Source of the DNA: CAVVZJ01 sp963752755
GTDB taxonomy: Bacteria; Planctomycetota; Planctomycetia; Isosphaerales; Isosphaeraceae
NCBI GenBank assembly: GCA_963752755.1
Contig: CAVVZJ010000005.1
Location: 116,679-180,678, forward strand
Length of the DNA stretch: 64,000 bases
Direction of reading: 5' to 3'
The notes beneath the pieces are model-generated. The model ran no database searches. It worked only from the letters and a program-made list of their open reading frames with translations, and had not been told where the DNA came from. Both the position numbers and the translations under genes were made by a program. Positions 50,905-60,526 of this stretch are shown piece after piece. Numbering within the stretch: the first letter of the stretch is position 1; every line of letters starts with the position of its first letter.

Positions 50905-52406
50905 TCAGGCGAGGATCTCGTGGATGGGTTGGCCGTAGTCGATCTCCAGTCGCTTGCGGCCGGGGACGTCGAGGCGGCGGGGGTCGAGGCCGAGCAGGTG
51001 CAGGAGCGTGGCGTGGATATCGGTAACGTAGTGGGGGTTCTCGATGACGTGGAAACCCAGCTCGTCGGTGGCGCCGTGGACCGTGCCTCGTTTGATGCCG
51101 GCGCCGGCGAACCAGACGGTGAAGGCGTGGGGGTGGTGGTCGCGGCCGGTGGGTTTGGCGATCGTATCGCGGGTCTCCAGGCCGGGCGTGCGGCCGAACT
51201 CGGTGCAGCAGACGACGGTGACGTCGTCGGTCAGGCCGCGGCGTTTGAGGTCCTTGAGCAGGCCGGCGATGGGCCGATCGACACGGGCGCAGGAGCGGGC
51301 GTGGAGGTCCTTGAGCTGGGTGTGGGAGTCCCACTCGCCGTAGTCGCTCAGATAGACGAGGCTGAAGCGGACGCCCCGCTCGGCGAGACGTCGGGCGGCG
51401 AGGAGGCGGCGGCCATAGACGGCGGTGGCCTCCTGATCGATGCCGTAGAGGGCCTGCGTCTCGGGCGACTCGGACGCCAGGTCGAGGGCCGAGGGGACGG
51501 AGTCCTGCATCCGGAAGGCCAGCTCGTAGGAGCGGATGCGGGCGCGAAGCTGGTCGTCGTCGGGGTACTCGACGGATGAGAGCTGGTTCAGCTCGTGGAT
51601 GAACTGGAATTGATTCTTCTGCTCCTCGGCGAGGACGTCGCTCGGCCGCGAACCGAAGAGGAGCGGCTGGCCGGGATCGAGGGAGAGCTCGACGCCGGAG
51701 TGCTGGGGGCCGAGGTAGTCGGCAGCGAAGTCCTCGCGGACGCGGGGGTCCTTGTACTTGCCGAGGAAGACGAACTGGGGAAGGTTCTCGTTCAGGGTGC
51801 CGAGGCCGTAGTGGATCCACGAGCCGATGACGGGCTGCTTCTCGTCGAGCTTGTGCCGGCCGTGGTGCATCTGGAACTCGGCGGCGTGGTCGTTGTCGGT
51901 CGAGTACATCGAGCGGACGAAGGCGATGTCATCGACGCAACTGGCCAGGTGCGGCCACCAGTCGCTGATCTCGACCCCCGCCTCGCCGTACTTCTTGAAG
52001 CCGACCTGGAGGGGGAAGATCTGGGCGTGCGTGCGGTCGGCGCCGACGACGGCGCGGGAGCGCTCGCGGAAGAGGGGCGATTGGAACGGGTTCGGATACG
52101 GAGTCTGCTCGTAGGTCTTGCCGGCGTGGGTGTTGAGGGCGGGCTTGGGGTCCCAGGTCTCCAGGTGGCTGACGCCGCCGGAGAGGAAGATCCAGATGAC
52201 GCTCTTCGAGCGGGGCGGGAAGTGGGGACGGCCGTCGGGCGGGGCGCTGCGGGGCGATCGCCTCGGCGCGGGCGAGGCCGTCGCGCTGGAGCATCGACGC
52301 CGAGGGCCAGGCCGGTGAACCCGAAGCCGACGTCGGCCAGGAACGCCCGGCGATGGATGCGGCCGCAGGGGGGACCGACGCGGGGTGTTCGGCGTTGTTG
52401 GGGCAT
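50905..52406 (-). pseudogene. DUF1501 protein, frameshifts near the N-terminus
   Basis: The main frame covers most of the protein (SMYSTDNDHAAEFQMHHGRHKLDEKQPVIGSWIHYGLGT ... DHHPHAFTVWFAGAGIKRGTVHGATDELGFHVIENPHYVTDIHATLLHLLGLD). The N-terminus (RIHRRAFLADVGFGFTGLALG, from ATG 52406) is in another frame, and the next segment in a third (MLQRDGLARAEAIAP). Two indels at about 52245-52320, in GC-rich runs, separate them. Usual partner of the DUF1553 gene just upstream. Confidence 0.85.
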
Positions 52407-52429
52407 GGGAGCGGCCTCCGGGTCGGCTC

Positions 52430-55264
52430 TCAATGAATCGTGAGGAAGTCGTTATGGTTCAAGAGGGCTTGAACGAGGTCTTCGCGGGCCGCGTTCCTCG
52501 GGATCGAAGGAGGTCTTCCGCGGCGCGGAGCAAGGTCGGCCTGGCGGGCGAGGAAGGCGTCGCTGAGGGCGCGTTCGCGGGTCGGTCGGGGGACGGCAGA
52601 GGACCTGCTCGAAGGCGGCGACGACGAAGGCGGAGTCGCGATCGGGCGAGGCCGACTCATCCTCCCAGAGGCGTCTCGCCAGAGTCCGGGCGAGGGCGAC
52701 GGCCAGCTCGCTGTTGGCAGGGCGAGGGATTGCTGGGGGACGACGGAGGTGGTGCGTCGGTAGCAGTCGCCGGGGTCGGGGGCGTCGAAGAGGGCGAGGA
52801 AGGGCATGGTGGCCTCGCCGTGGTGGGTGTAGTAGAGGCTGCGGCGGTGGCTGGTGAGACCTTGATCGAAGGGGATGTCGGGACCGCCGAGGGTGAGGTC
52901 GAGGACGCCGGCAACATGGAGGAGGCTGTCGCGGAGGACCTCGGACTCCATCCGGGAGGGCTCGAAGCGCCAGTAGAGGCGGTTTTCCGGGTCGAGGTCG
53001 CGGGCGGGGTGCGACGGGGTCGGGCGTGTGGGAGCGGAGGCGATAGGCGCGGCTGGTGACGATCAGGCGGTGGAGGTGCTTCATCGACCAAGGGGCGGCA
53101 TCCGGGTCGGACGGCTCCATCAGCTCGACGGCCAGCCAGTCGAGCAAGGCGGGGTGGGTGGGGTCCTTGCCGTTGCGGCCGAAGTCGGCGGTGGAGGCGA
53201 CGAGGGCGCGGCCGAAGTGCCAGCGCCAGAGGTGGTTGACGGCGACGCGGGCGGTCAACGGGTTGTCGCGGTCGGCGATCCAGCGGGCGAGGGCAGTGCG
53301 ACGGCCGGTGCTGCGGGTGGGGTAGGACGGGCTGAGGGGCGTGTAGTCGGCCGATTTGGGTTTCGACGGCGGCATGGGCTGCTTCGAAGGCTTTGAGAGT
53401 TTCGGATTTCTGCTGCTCGGCCTTCGCGACCTCGGGCTGGGCCTTGGCGTCGTCGCGGGCCTTGCGGCGGGCGGCGGCGAGGGTGCGATCCGCGCGGGCC
53501 AGCTCGACGGCCGCCTGGTCGGCCGCGGCCTGGCGCTCGGCCCGCGAGGCGGCGTAGCTGCAGGTCGGGAAGTCGCCTTCGACCCGGCCGAATTTCACAT
53601 CGTCGGCCTGGATCCGGGCCCGGACGGCGGCGAGGTGGGAGCGGGCCGCTACCACGTTCAAATGATCCACCCGGAGCGTGAGTCGGGCGGCCTCGACGGC
53701 GTTGCGAGCCTGGACGACGTCGGGTGGCGGAGCCGACCGCTCGAAAGGCCGGCGTCGGGCGCCGAGGAACACCGGATTGACGCCGAGCGCAAAACGGCTC
53801 CGCGTGAGAGCCTTGACGCGCCGAGGCCACCTGATCGCGGGTCCGATTCAGCTCCTGCTCGGCAGCGGAGAGGGCGGCCTCGCGCTGGGCGATCTCCTCG
53901 CGGCGGACGAAGTCCTGAAGGCCGGGGTAGGACGCCTCGGGGGGGAGGTCGATCGGCTCGACGTGGAAGTCGTCGTCACTGAGGAAGGCGGGGACGCCGG
54001 GGGGGATCGGAGGGCGGTCGGGGACGACGTTGCGGGCCTCGCCGCGGGTGTAGAGGTAGGTCTCGGCGTCGAGCTTCTCGTCGAAGATGCGGACCAGGCC
54101 GGAGGTGATCGGCTTGTAGGCCTTGCCGTACTCGTATTTCGGGTAGGGGCCGGGGTCGGGCTCGCCGGGGACGCGGTCGTGGCGAATCTCCAGGGGCTCG
54201 AAGAAGGCGCGGAAGGCGAAGTAGTCTTCGTGCTTGATGGGGTCGTACTTGTGGTCGTGGCAGTGGGCGCAGTTGATCGTGAGGCCGAGGAAGGCCTTGG
54301 CGGTGTGCTCGACGTTGTCCTTCATCCAGAGGTTGTAGTTCCATCGGTAGAAGTTGCGGACGAGAAAGCCGGTGGCGACGAGGGTGTCGCGGTCATTGGG
54401 GTTGATCTCGTCGGCGGCGAGCATTTCGAGGACCATGCGGGAGTAGGGCTTGTCGGCGTTCAGGGAGCGGACGATCCAGTCGCGCCAGCGCCAGATCATG
54501 GCGTAGGAGTTGGTGACGTCGGGCACGGCGCGGCGGCCGTACCAGTCGCTGTAGCGCCAGACGTCCATCCAGTGGCGGGCCCAGCGCTCGCCGTATTGAG
54601 GGCTGGCGAGGAGGCGATCGACGGTCCGGCGATACGCCTCCTCGGAGGGGTCGGCGAGGAAGGCGTGAAGTTCGGCGCGGGTCGGGGGGAGGCCGATGAG
54701 GTCGAGGTAGAGGCGGCGCAGAAGGACGTGGGGCTCGGCCAGGGGCAAGGGAGTCAGGCCGAGGCGGTCGTGTTCGACTGCGAGGAAGGCGTCGATCGGG
54801 TGGCGGTTCCAGTCCGGATCGCGGACGGTCGGCAGGTCGGGGCGGACGGCCTTGCGGAAGGCCCAGTGGTCGCGGGGGTCGGGCTCGGGGGACTCGTCGG
54901 GAGGCGCGATCGCCCCCTGGTCGATCCAGTCGCGGACGAGGGCGATCTGCGCGTCGGTCAGCGGCGAGCCCTCGGGAGGCATGCGGAAGTCGGGGTCGGG
55001 GTCGGTCAGGCGGTCGAGCAGGAGACTGGCGTCGGCCTGCGCCGGGCTCGATGGCGGGGCCGCCGTCGCCGCCACGGAGTATCGAGGCGGCGGTGTCGAG
55101 GCGCAGTCCGGCCTTGCGTTTCAAGGAGCCGTGGCAGGCGTAGGCAGCGTGCCCGGAGAAGCGGTTTGACCTGGCGGACGTAATCGACCGGGTCGCCGCC
55201 GCGGGTCGGCGTCGTCAGGAAGAGTCCGAGCAGGGCGAGACGGGAGCGAAAAGCGCGGTCGCAT
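52430..55264 (-). pseudogene. PSD1/DUF1549-DUF1553 cytochrome protein, multiple frameshifts
   Basis: Pieces in order from ATG 55264: signal-peptide region (RLALLGLFLTTPTRGGDPVDYVRQVKPLL), haem site broken by one base (TGCCTACGCCTGCCAC; TGC TAC GCC TGC CAC would give CYACH), then a long good frame (DASLLLDRLTDPDPDFRMPPEGSPL ... YGERWARHWMDVWRYSDWYG ... NCAHCHDHKYDPIKHEDYFAF). The DUF1553 part is scattered over two or three frames (TALARWIADRDNPLTARVAVNHLWRWHFGRALV; ALLNHNDFLTIH at the end). At least five indels. Same family as 45006-47648. Confidence 0.87.
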
Positions 55265-55463
55265 GGCGTCGGTCCTCCCGACGGCAGCGTCCCGGAGCCA
55301 GGGTTCCCGGCGGGACGGCCGAGCCGTCTGCCACGGGCGTCGGAGGCGCCACGACCTCCGACCATTTCAACAAAGTTACAACACCCCGGGGACCGAGTGG
55401 AAGGGAAATCGTCCCCGCGGGCCGGAAATGGCGAGGGGGTTCCTTGAAGACTTGGAGAATCAC

Positions 55464-55913
55464 TTACTGGTCGGACCCGGCCGAGTCGTCCGGCGCGACC
55501 CTGGGGAGGGCGGGGTTGATCTCGGGGGGGAGCAAGCGCTGGGCGAGGGCGATCCCGAGCACGACGGCCAGGAAGCCGGCCGCGACGCTGCCGAGGAGGT
55601 TCGCCAGGCAATGGCCGACCTGTCCGCGCTCCCAGAGCCGGGCGGATTCGTAGGCGAAGGTCGAGAAGGTGGTGTAGCCGCCCAGGAGGCCGCTGATGGC
55701 GAGCAGTCGGGTGTGGGTGTGGAACGGCCAGAAGCGGCCGAGCAGGACCGCCAGGAGGCCGATGAGGAACGCGCCGGAGACGTTGATGGCAAACGTGGCC
55801 CAGGGGAAGCCCGGCCCCGTGCGGGTCTCGATCCAGACTCCCAGCCAGTAGCGGGCGTTGACCCCAATCGCCCCGCCGATCGAGAGCGCCACGACTTGAC
55901 TCCAGACCTGCAA
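55464..55913 (-). CDS. fluC: FluC (CrcB) fluoride channel
   Basis: 149 residues from TTG 55913, chosen for GGGAGG seven to ten bases upstream. Four TM segments; family motifs SIGGAIGVNARYWLGVWIE, GFPWATFAINVSGAFLIGLLAVLL (N-x-S-G) and ISGLLGGYTTFSTFAYES (GGxTTFSTF, pore). It exports fluoride from the cytoplasm as a dimer. No convincing fluoride riboswitch is seen upstream. Confidence 0.93.
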   Translation of the reverse strand: MQVWSQVVALSIGGAIGVNARYWLGVWIETRTGPGFPWATFAINVSGAFLIGLLAVLLGRFWPFHTHTRLLAISGLLGGYTTFSTFAYESARLWERGQVGHCLANLLGSVAAGFLAVVLGIALAQRLLPPEINPALPRVAPDDSAGSDQ

Positions 55914-56067
55914 CGACCCGTCCTCCCTTGCGGGGGCCCTGGTAGCGATCAACGTACCTTTCTCGCAGAATCGCCCGGGGATTGCGAGTCCGAGGCGCCG
56001 GGACGGTCGCGATCGGGATGACGGATCTCTTCCAGGGGCGTGCGGCCGCCGCGGGACGAGCGCGGGG

Positions 56068-57277
56068 TCAGGTGCCGGTCCTCGTCCGCTCGTCTCCGCG
56101 TGCGTCCTGACGTCCCGGGTGGCTCGGCGCAGGCGACCGGCTTCCTTCGGAGGGTGCCGGCCAGCGCACCGGACGATCAGAGGACGCCTCGGGACGGTCC
56201 GGGGCGCTCGCCGAAATTGCTTTCTCTTCAGGAGTTGGGGCGCAATCCTTCCCATCTTGACGTTCGTTCGGCGCCGCCTCGGCGTGCTGCTCCGCCTCGC
56301 GACGGGCGCGGTGGAAGCCCTGGAGGTGGCGATGCACTTCCAGCGCCTGGGCCGACTCGTAGCGGCGGGCGCAGTTCGGCCTCGGGAGAATCGTCGAAGG
56401 TGCGGGCGCGGGCGCAGGCCTGTTCCAGGGCGGGGGCGTCGATCTCGGTCCAGAGGGCTTCACGGAGGTCGCGCAGGCGGTGCTGCTCCGGCGGCACGAT
56501 CGCCAGCAAGGCGAGGCGTCCCCGCTCGCGGTTGCCCAGGTGGCGGCGCTGCTCGGCGGCGCGGGCGTCGGGTTCGAGTGCGGAGGTGTCCAGCCCGAGG
56601 AAGCGTTCGACTTCCTGCGGATCGGGAGCCTTGTCGGCGGCGAGGCTGGCGCGGAAGAGCTGCGAGACCAGGGGATGACCGGGCGGGATGCGCCGGATCG
56701 AGCCCGAGCAAGCGGAGGGCGCGGAACAACTCCGGACGCGACCAGTAGCCGCCGGGGACCTGCAGGTCGGCGCCAGCTCGTCGAAGCGGGCGATGAGCCA
56801 GTCGCAACCGAAGGCCGACCCGGTCAGCCGGGCGTACGCCTGGCCGCCCGGCTCCTCCAGCCGGGCGCCGGTCCGACGCGCCCACGCCCGTCGGCGACGC
56901 ATCCAGTCGCGCTCGGCTCGGGCCGTGTTCTGCTCCAGGGCGAGGTTTTCTCGTTCGACGCAGCGATCCAGCCGGACGGACGCTGTGGCGGCCCGGGCGA
57001 CCAGCCAGCGCTGAACGGTGTCGTTGGGCTGGAGGGCGTGGGTCCATTCGGCGACCCGTTCGGCGATCTTCGCACGCTGGTCGGGCGGCTCGACGACCTG
57101 ACAGCGGAGGCCGTGCTTGACCGCGTTGGCCCGGCTGCGGGCCTTGCCGGCGACGGTCTTCGGGCCGGTGGGGCGGGCGTTGGGGCGCGGAAGACCGAGG
57201 GCGTCGAGAACCTCGGGGCTGAGCGGGTCAATGGGTTCGGGCGCGGAGGCGTCGGGATGGGGCGTCATCGGAAGGGC
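56068..57277 (-). pseudogene. Planctomycete hypothetical protein (GPKTxxGKARSRxNAxKHGL type), frameshifted
   Basis: From about 57277: LGLPRPNARPTGPKTVAGKARSRANAVKHGLRCQ, a motif common in planctomycete hypotheticals, then helical, Arg/Glu-rich sequence (RLDRCVERENLALEQNTARAERDW). A central part changes frame twice (LQVPGGYWSRPELFRALRLLGLDPAH against the main frame), and the C-terminus (ARRYESAQALEVHRHLQGFHRARREAEQHAEA) is again in another frame. No function known. Confidence 0.6.
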
Positions 57278-57439
57278 CCTCGGCGTCAAGGGTGGCGATC
57301 GGAGGCGGCTCGGACCGGACCGGATCGGATCGGACCGGGGCGCGGCACACGTGGACGCGCCCGTAGGTTCCTATCCTGGATTGTCGAGAAAAGGGCGAGC
57401 GGCAATCACCCTTTTTCGGATTTTTTCTCAAGTCGCCGC

Positions 57440-58398
57440 TCAGAGCCGGTCGAGCGGGCTGCGGACGCCGCTGGGGCCGGCATGGAGGACGTGGGTGTAG
57501 ATCATGGTGGTGCGGACGTCGCGGTGGCCGAGCAGTTCCTGGACGGTCCGGATGTCGTGGCCGGCTTCGAGCAGGTGGGTGGCGAAGCTGTGGCGGAAGG
57601 TGTGGCAACTGGCGTGCTTGGCGAGCCCGGCGGTGATGATGGCTCGCTTGACCGCCTTCTGGAGCGCCGACTCGGCCAGGTGGTGCCGCCGGACGAGGCC
57701 GGAGCGGGGGTCGGGGCCGCGTCGGCGGGCGGGGAAGAGGTACTGCCAGCCGAGCCGGCGGTCGGCCTCGGGATACTTCGTGGCCAGCGCGTGCGGCAGA
57801 TGGACCCGGCCGAACCCTTCGCGGAGGTCTTGCCGGTGGACGGCCGCGACGTGCTCGACCTGCCTGCGGAGCGGCTCGACCAGCGCGGCCGGCAGGACGG
57901 TGGCGCGGTCCTTCTGGCCCTTGCCGTCGCGTACGAGGATGTGGTTCTGCGCGAAGTCCACGTCCTTGACCCGGAGCCGGAGGCACTCCAGCAGCCGCAG
58001 GCCCGAGCCGTAGAGCAAGGAGGCGGCCAGCCAGGCGTCGTCCCGGAGTCCGGCGAGCACCGCGCGGGCCTCGTCGGGGCTGAAGACGACCGGCAACCGC
58101 TCGGGGCACCGCGCCGCACCGCCTGGTCGCTGACCCACTCCAGCGGCCGGTCGAGCACCATCTTGTAAAGGAACAGCAAGGCGCTGAGCGCCTGGTTCTG
58201 GGTCGACGCGGCGACGTCCTCGTGGACCGCCAGGTGCGTGAGGAACGCCACGACCTCCGGCTCGCCCATCTGCAAGGGGTGCCGCTTGCCGTGGTGGAGG
58301 ATGAACCGCTTGATCCAGAGGACGTAGGCGTCTTCGGTCCGGAGACTGTAATGCAGGCGCCGGGTCGCCTCGCGGACCTGGTCGAGCAGCCTGGACAT
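57440..58398 (-). pseudogene. intI: Integron integrase IntI, one frameshift
   Basis: From ATG 58398: SRLLDQVREATRRLHYSLRTEDAYVLWIKRFILHHGKRHPLQMG, the N-terminal core-binding domain; the frame changes at about 58105 (after DQAVRR) and continues ERLPVVFSPDEARAVLAGL, LYGSGLRLLECLRLRVKDVDF (catalytic Arg), KGQKDRATVLP (Lys), the IntI-specific insertion (ALATKYPEADRRLGWQYLFPA), HTFRHSFATHLLEAGHDIRTVQELLGHRDVRTTMIYTHV (His-Arg-His-Tyr) and the IntI C-terminus GVRSPLDRL. One added base in a G run restores it. It recombines attC with attI to capture and shuffle the cassettes to its right. Confidence 0.92.
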
Positions 58399-58423
58399 GT
58401 CCGTCTATCCCCTCGCGCCGAAA

Positions 58424-58518
58424 TCCGTATAATCCCGACCCAATCCTTGCGACATGCGTTGCAAATCGGTAAAATTCGGAACTGTTCGGGATTATACGGA
58501 CAAATGGGCGTGTTGCAA
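58424..58518 (-). promoter_or_regulatory. intI promoter region with a 15-bp inverted repeat
   Basis: On the minus strand TTGCAA (58518-58513), 16 bp, TATAAT (58496-58491), about 93 bp before the intI ATG. TCCGTATAATCCCGA (58424-58438) and its perfect complement (58486-58500) form a 15-bp inverted repeat with a 47-bp gap; each arm contains a TATAAT, one facing each way. The arms could be binding sites of a repressor, or the -10 elements of intI and cassette promoters. Confidence 0.55.
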
Positions 58519-58544
58519 CACGTCTGTTCAGCGGCCGAATTGTT

Positions 58545-58551
58545 GTTAGGC
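58545..58551 (+). other. attI core site
   Basis: GTTAGGC, the same core as in the attC sites (GTTRRRY), marking where new cassettes enter. It lies between the intI promoter and the first cassette, and recombination would cut after the G at 58545. Confidence 0.8.
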
Positions 58552-58574
58552 GTCTTCGGTTGGGGGGGCTTGCG

Positions 58575-58956
58575 ATGAAGCGTGACCTTGACCTTGTGAG
58601 GACGGTCCTACGCCGCGTCGAGGATCAACCTCCACTCATTCCGCTAACGAGTATCGAAATCGAAGACTACGATCAGCCCACGATCATTGAGCATCTGGAA
58701 CTTCTCATCGAACACGGATTGATCGTAGGCCAGGTTCGCCGCCACTCCGGCAGGGGTGCAGCCTACAATATTGCCCGCCTCTCCTGGGAAGGACAGGAAT
58801 TCCTCAAGGCCGCGAGCGATGACACCCTCTGGAATCGCCAAGAAGACCGTCGTCGAGTCGTCGAAGTCGTTCACGTTCGGCTTGCTGCGTCGGTGGCTAG
58901 AATGGCAGGCGGGCCTAGCTCTGGGAATGCCCGGCGAAGGGCCGCCCAGCAGTTGA
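58575..58956 (+). pseudogene. Cassette 1: DUF2513-like protein, one frameshift
   Basis: ATG 58575: MKRDLDLVRTVLRRVEDQP, IEDYDQPTIIEHLELLIEHGLI, ARLSWEGQEFLKAASDDTLW, the DUF2513 pattern. At about 58834 the frame is off by one; with one A removed (AAT to AT) it continues IAKKTVVESSKSFTFGLLRRWLE to a stop at 58956, about 127 residues. DUF2513 proteins are small, helical, common in mobile DNA and of unknown function. The unrepaired frame stops at 58961. Confidence 0.8.
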
Positions 58957-59101
58957 AGTAACACATGCCACCGTGGGCGATCAGACGGCTTCCCAACTCG
59001 TCCGGCTCTAGCCTCGCGTTGGCCAGGGCGGAGCGAGCATTCTTGCTCCACTCGGCATCCATGTCTCTCAATTTCTCCAGCGTCTCGGCATCCACGGACA
59101 C
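58871..59101 (-). CDS. Cassette 1: possible antisense ORF
   Basis: 76 residues from GTG 59101 just before attC1: SVDAETLEKLRDMDAEWSKNARSALANARLEPDELGSRLIAHGGMCYFNCWAALRR. Composition is protein-like, but it overlaps the end of the DUF2513-like gene. Cassettes occasionally carry a reversed gene. I do not recognise the family. Confidence 0.3.
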   Translation of the reverse strand: MSVDAETLEKLRDMDAEWSKNARSALANARLEPDELGSRLIAHGGMCYFNCWAALRRAFPELGPPAILATDAASRT

Positions 59102-59104
59102 GAC

Positions 59105-59195
59105 GCCTAACCTTGCGCTGCAGCGGACCCCGCCAGGCCGCTTACCGTATGATCGTAGCTCACCGGGGCGGGGCCGCTGAGCTTGGGTGTTAGGC
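59105..59195 (+). repeat. attC1
   Basis: R'' GCCTAAC (59105-59111), GCAGCGGACC arm, complementary GGGGCCGCTGAGC arm, R' GTTAGGC (59189-59195). Length 91 bp. Confidence 0.9.
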
Positions 59196-59207
59196 GGCGG
59201 GGCTCAT

Positions 59208-59639
59208 ATGGAAACAACACTGCCACCCGATTCTCAAAACAGCACTCGAGAAGCAGCGAGCATTGACCAAAATGCTTAATGCTGCATACAAGCTGAACGA
59301 TTGGCTCAACTTCTATTGGAACTTTTACGTTGTTTTTGTTGGCGTTGTTATTCGGCTGGATCTTCAGCGCGAAGGTGCCTTGGCAGCCTACTTCAGCAAA
59401 CGGTCGTCTCGGCCTTTTTCATCGGCTTTGCGAGCAGTCAGCATCGTTCGCTGGCCCGCACCTACTATGCATTGGACAAGACAGCACTATCTCTCAGGGA
59501 GAGGTGGGGACACGATATATTCAAAGACGAGCTCATGGTTAAGCTGTCGCAGAGGTTCTGGCGGGCGGAAATCGTGCTGCACTTGATGGCGGACGCGGCC
59601 GTCATCTATTGCATTTGGGCATACGAGCCGGTTCCATAA
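59208..59639 (+). pseudogene. Cassette 2: small membrane protein, three A-run or T-run indels
   Basis: ATG 59208: METTLPPDSQNSTREAASIDQ, then after one A is dropped from AAAA (about 59275) MLNAAYKLNDWLNFYWNFYVVFVGVV, after another indel (about 59351) GWIFSAKVPWQPTSA, and after one A is dropped from AAA (about 59400) TVVSAFFIGFASSQHRSLARTYYALDK ... RFWRAEIVLHLMADAAVIYCIWAYEPVP. Two or three TM segments. Family unknown. Each repair removes one base, which points to over-called homopolymers. Confidence 0.6.
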
Positions 59640-59689
59640 GCTGGGATGTGCCCCGTTCTACCGAGGTGAACTCTCGTACAAAATGGGCC

Positions 59690-59789
59690 GCCTAACCTCG
59701 CGCTGCAGCGGACCCGGCCCGCGGCGTCGGTTACTGGTAACATGACGGTCACCCTCGGCGGGCCGGTCCGCTGAGCTTGGGCGTTAGGC
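59690..59789 (+). repeat. attC2
   Basis: R'' GCCTAAC (59690), R' GTTAGGC (59783-59789), with complementary arms GCAGCGGACC and GGTCCGCTGAGC. 100 bp. Confidence 0.93.
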
Positions 59790-59838
59790 GGCGGGGGGCG
59801 AAGTCGAGTATCCAGGGCCGCGTTTCGGGAGGGAACCC

Positions 59839-60453
59839 ATGCCCGCGAAGAAGCTTCCTCTCTCAGGGCTGATGGGGTTGGTCGCACTCGTTGCCATCGA
59901 CGTGTGGGCCTACAGACGAATCTTCGATACCATCTTCGTCGAGACCGGCACCGGTGCCATGGACATCATAATGTCTTTGTGTGCCCTCGGGTTATTGCCC
60001 ACATCGACGCTGATCGTAGTCATGTCAACCGTGATGTGCGTCCGCGTCCGACGTTGCGGTGAAGCGAAGCCCTTCCTACTCGGTTTCTTCATCTCCGGGC
60101 TGATCGCCGCCCTGTCTTTCGTCTTCATCTGGTGGCTGGCCAATGGCTGGCTCGTGGAGACTGTCGTCACTCCCTCTGCCGAAGTGGTCGAGCCGTTTGA
60201 GGGTGAGTGGGCTGAGCATCTTTTCCTCCTGCTTTTCGCTGGCTTCACGTCAGTCCCCCAATTCCTCATGGCGGCTGTTGGAGGCTTGGTCTTCCGCCGC
60301 CTCGGCCTCAGCGTCCGTCGTTCTGTCTCTCGGCCGGCGCCCGGCGCGCCCGATGGAGCAGCGAACTCGCCTAACCTCGCGCTGCAGCGGACCCGACCCG
60401 CCGCGGCGGCTTCCGGTGATGCAACGGTTACTCTCGGCGGGCCGGTCCGCTGA
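59839..60453 (+). CDS. Cassette 3: membrane protein reading into attC3
   Basis: 204 residues from ATG 59839 with GGGAGG upstream. Four TM segments (LSGLMGLVALVAIDVWAY, IIMSLCALGLLPTSTLIVVMS, FLLGFFISGLIAALSFVFIWWL, HLFLLLFAGFTSVPQFLMAAVGG). The last ~28 residues (NLALQRTRPAAAASGD ... GGPVR) are a translation of the attC3 site, so the native C-terminus is probably shorter or was replaced by the site. Unknown family. Confidence 0.7.
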   Translation: MPAKKLPLSGLMGLVALVAIDVWAYRRIFDTIFVETGTGAMDIIMSLCALGLLPTSTLIVVMSTVMCVRVRRCGEAKPFLLGFFISGLIAALSFVFIWWLANGWLVETVVTPSAEVVEPFEGEWAEHLFLLLFAGFTSVPQFLMAAVGGLVFRRLGLSVRRSVSRPAPGAPDGAANSPNLALQRTRPAAAASGDATVTLGGPVR

Positions 60454-60468
60454 GCTTGGTCGTTAGGC
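60369..60468 (+). repeat. attC3
   Basis: R'' GCCTAAC (60369-60375), R' GTTAGGC (60462-60468). 100 bp. It overlaps the end of the cassette 3 reading frame. Confidence 0.93.
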
Positions 60469-60526
60469 GGCGGGAGCGTCTGGCGTCATCGAAGGCCTCA
60501 TTCTCTCGCCTTGGAGGACGTTAGTC

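Noticed and set aside
53678..55183. 501-residue plus-strand open frame
   Set aside because: Antisense of the frameshifted DUF1553 gene; the minus strand holds the haem and DUF motifs.
55914..55990. Possible fluoride riboswitch upstream of fluC
   Set aside because: GGGCGAT and a TGATCGCTACC-like end are present, but the P1 pairing partner and pseudoknot could not be made to fit.
56119..56748. Plus-strand ORF over the hypothetical gene
   Set aside because: Arg/Gly-rich shadow of the minus-strand hypothetical protein.
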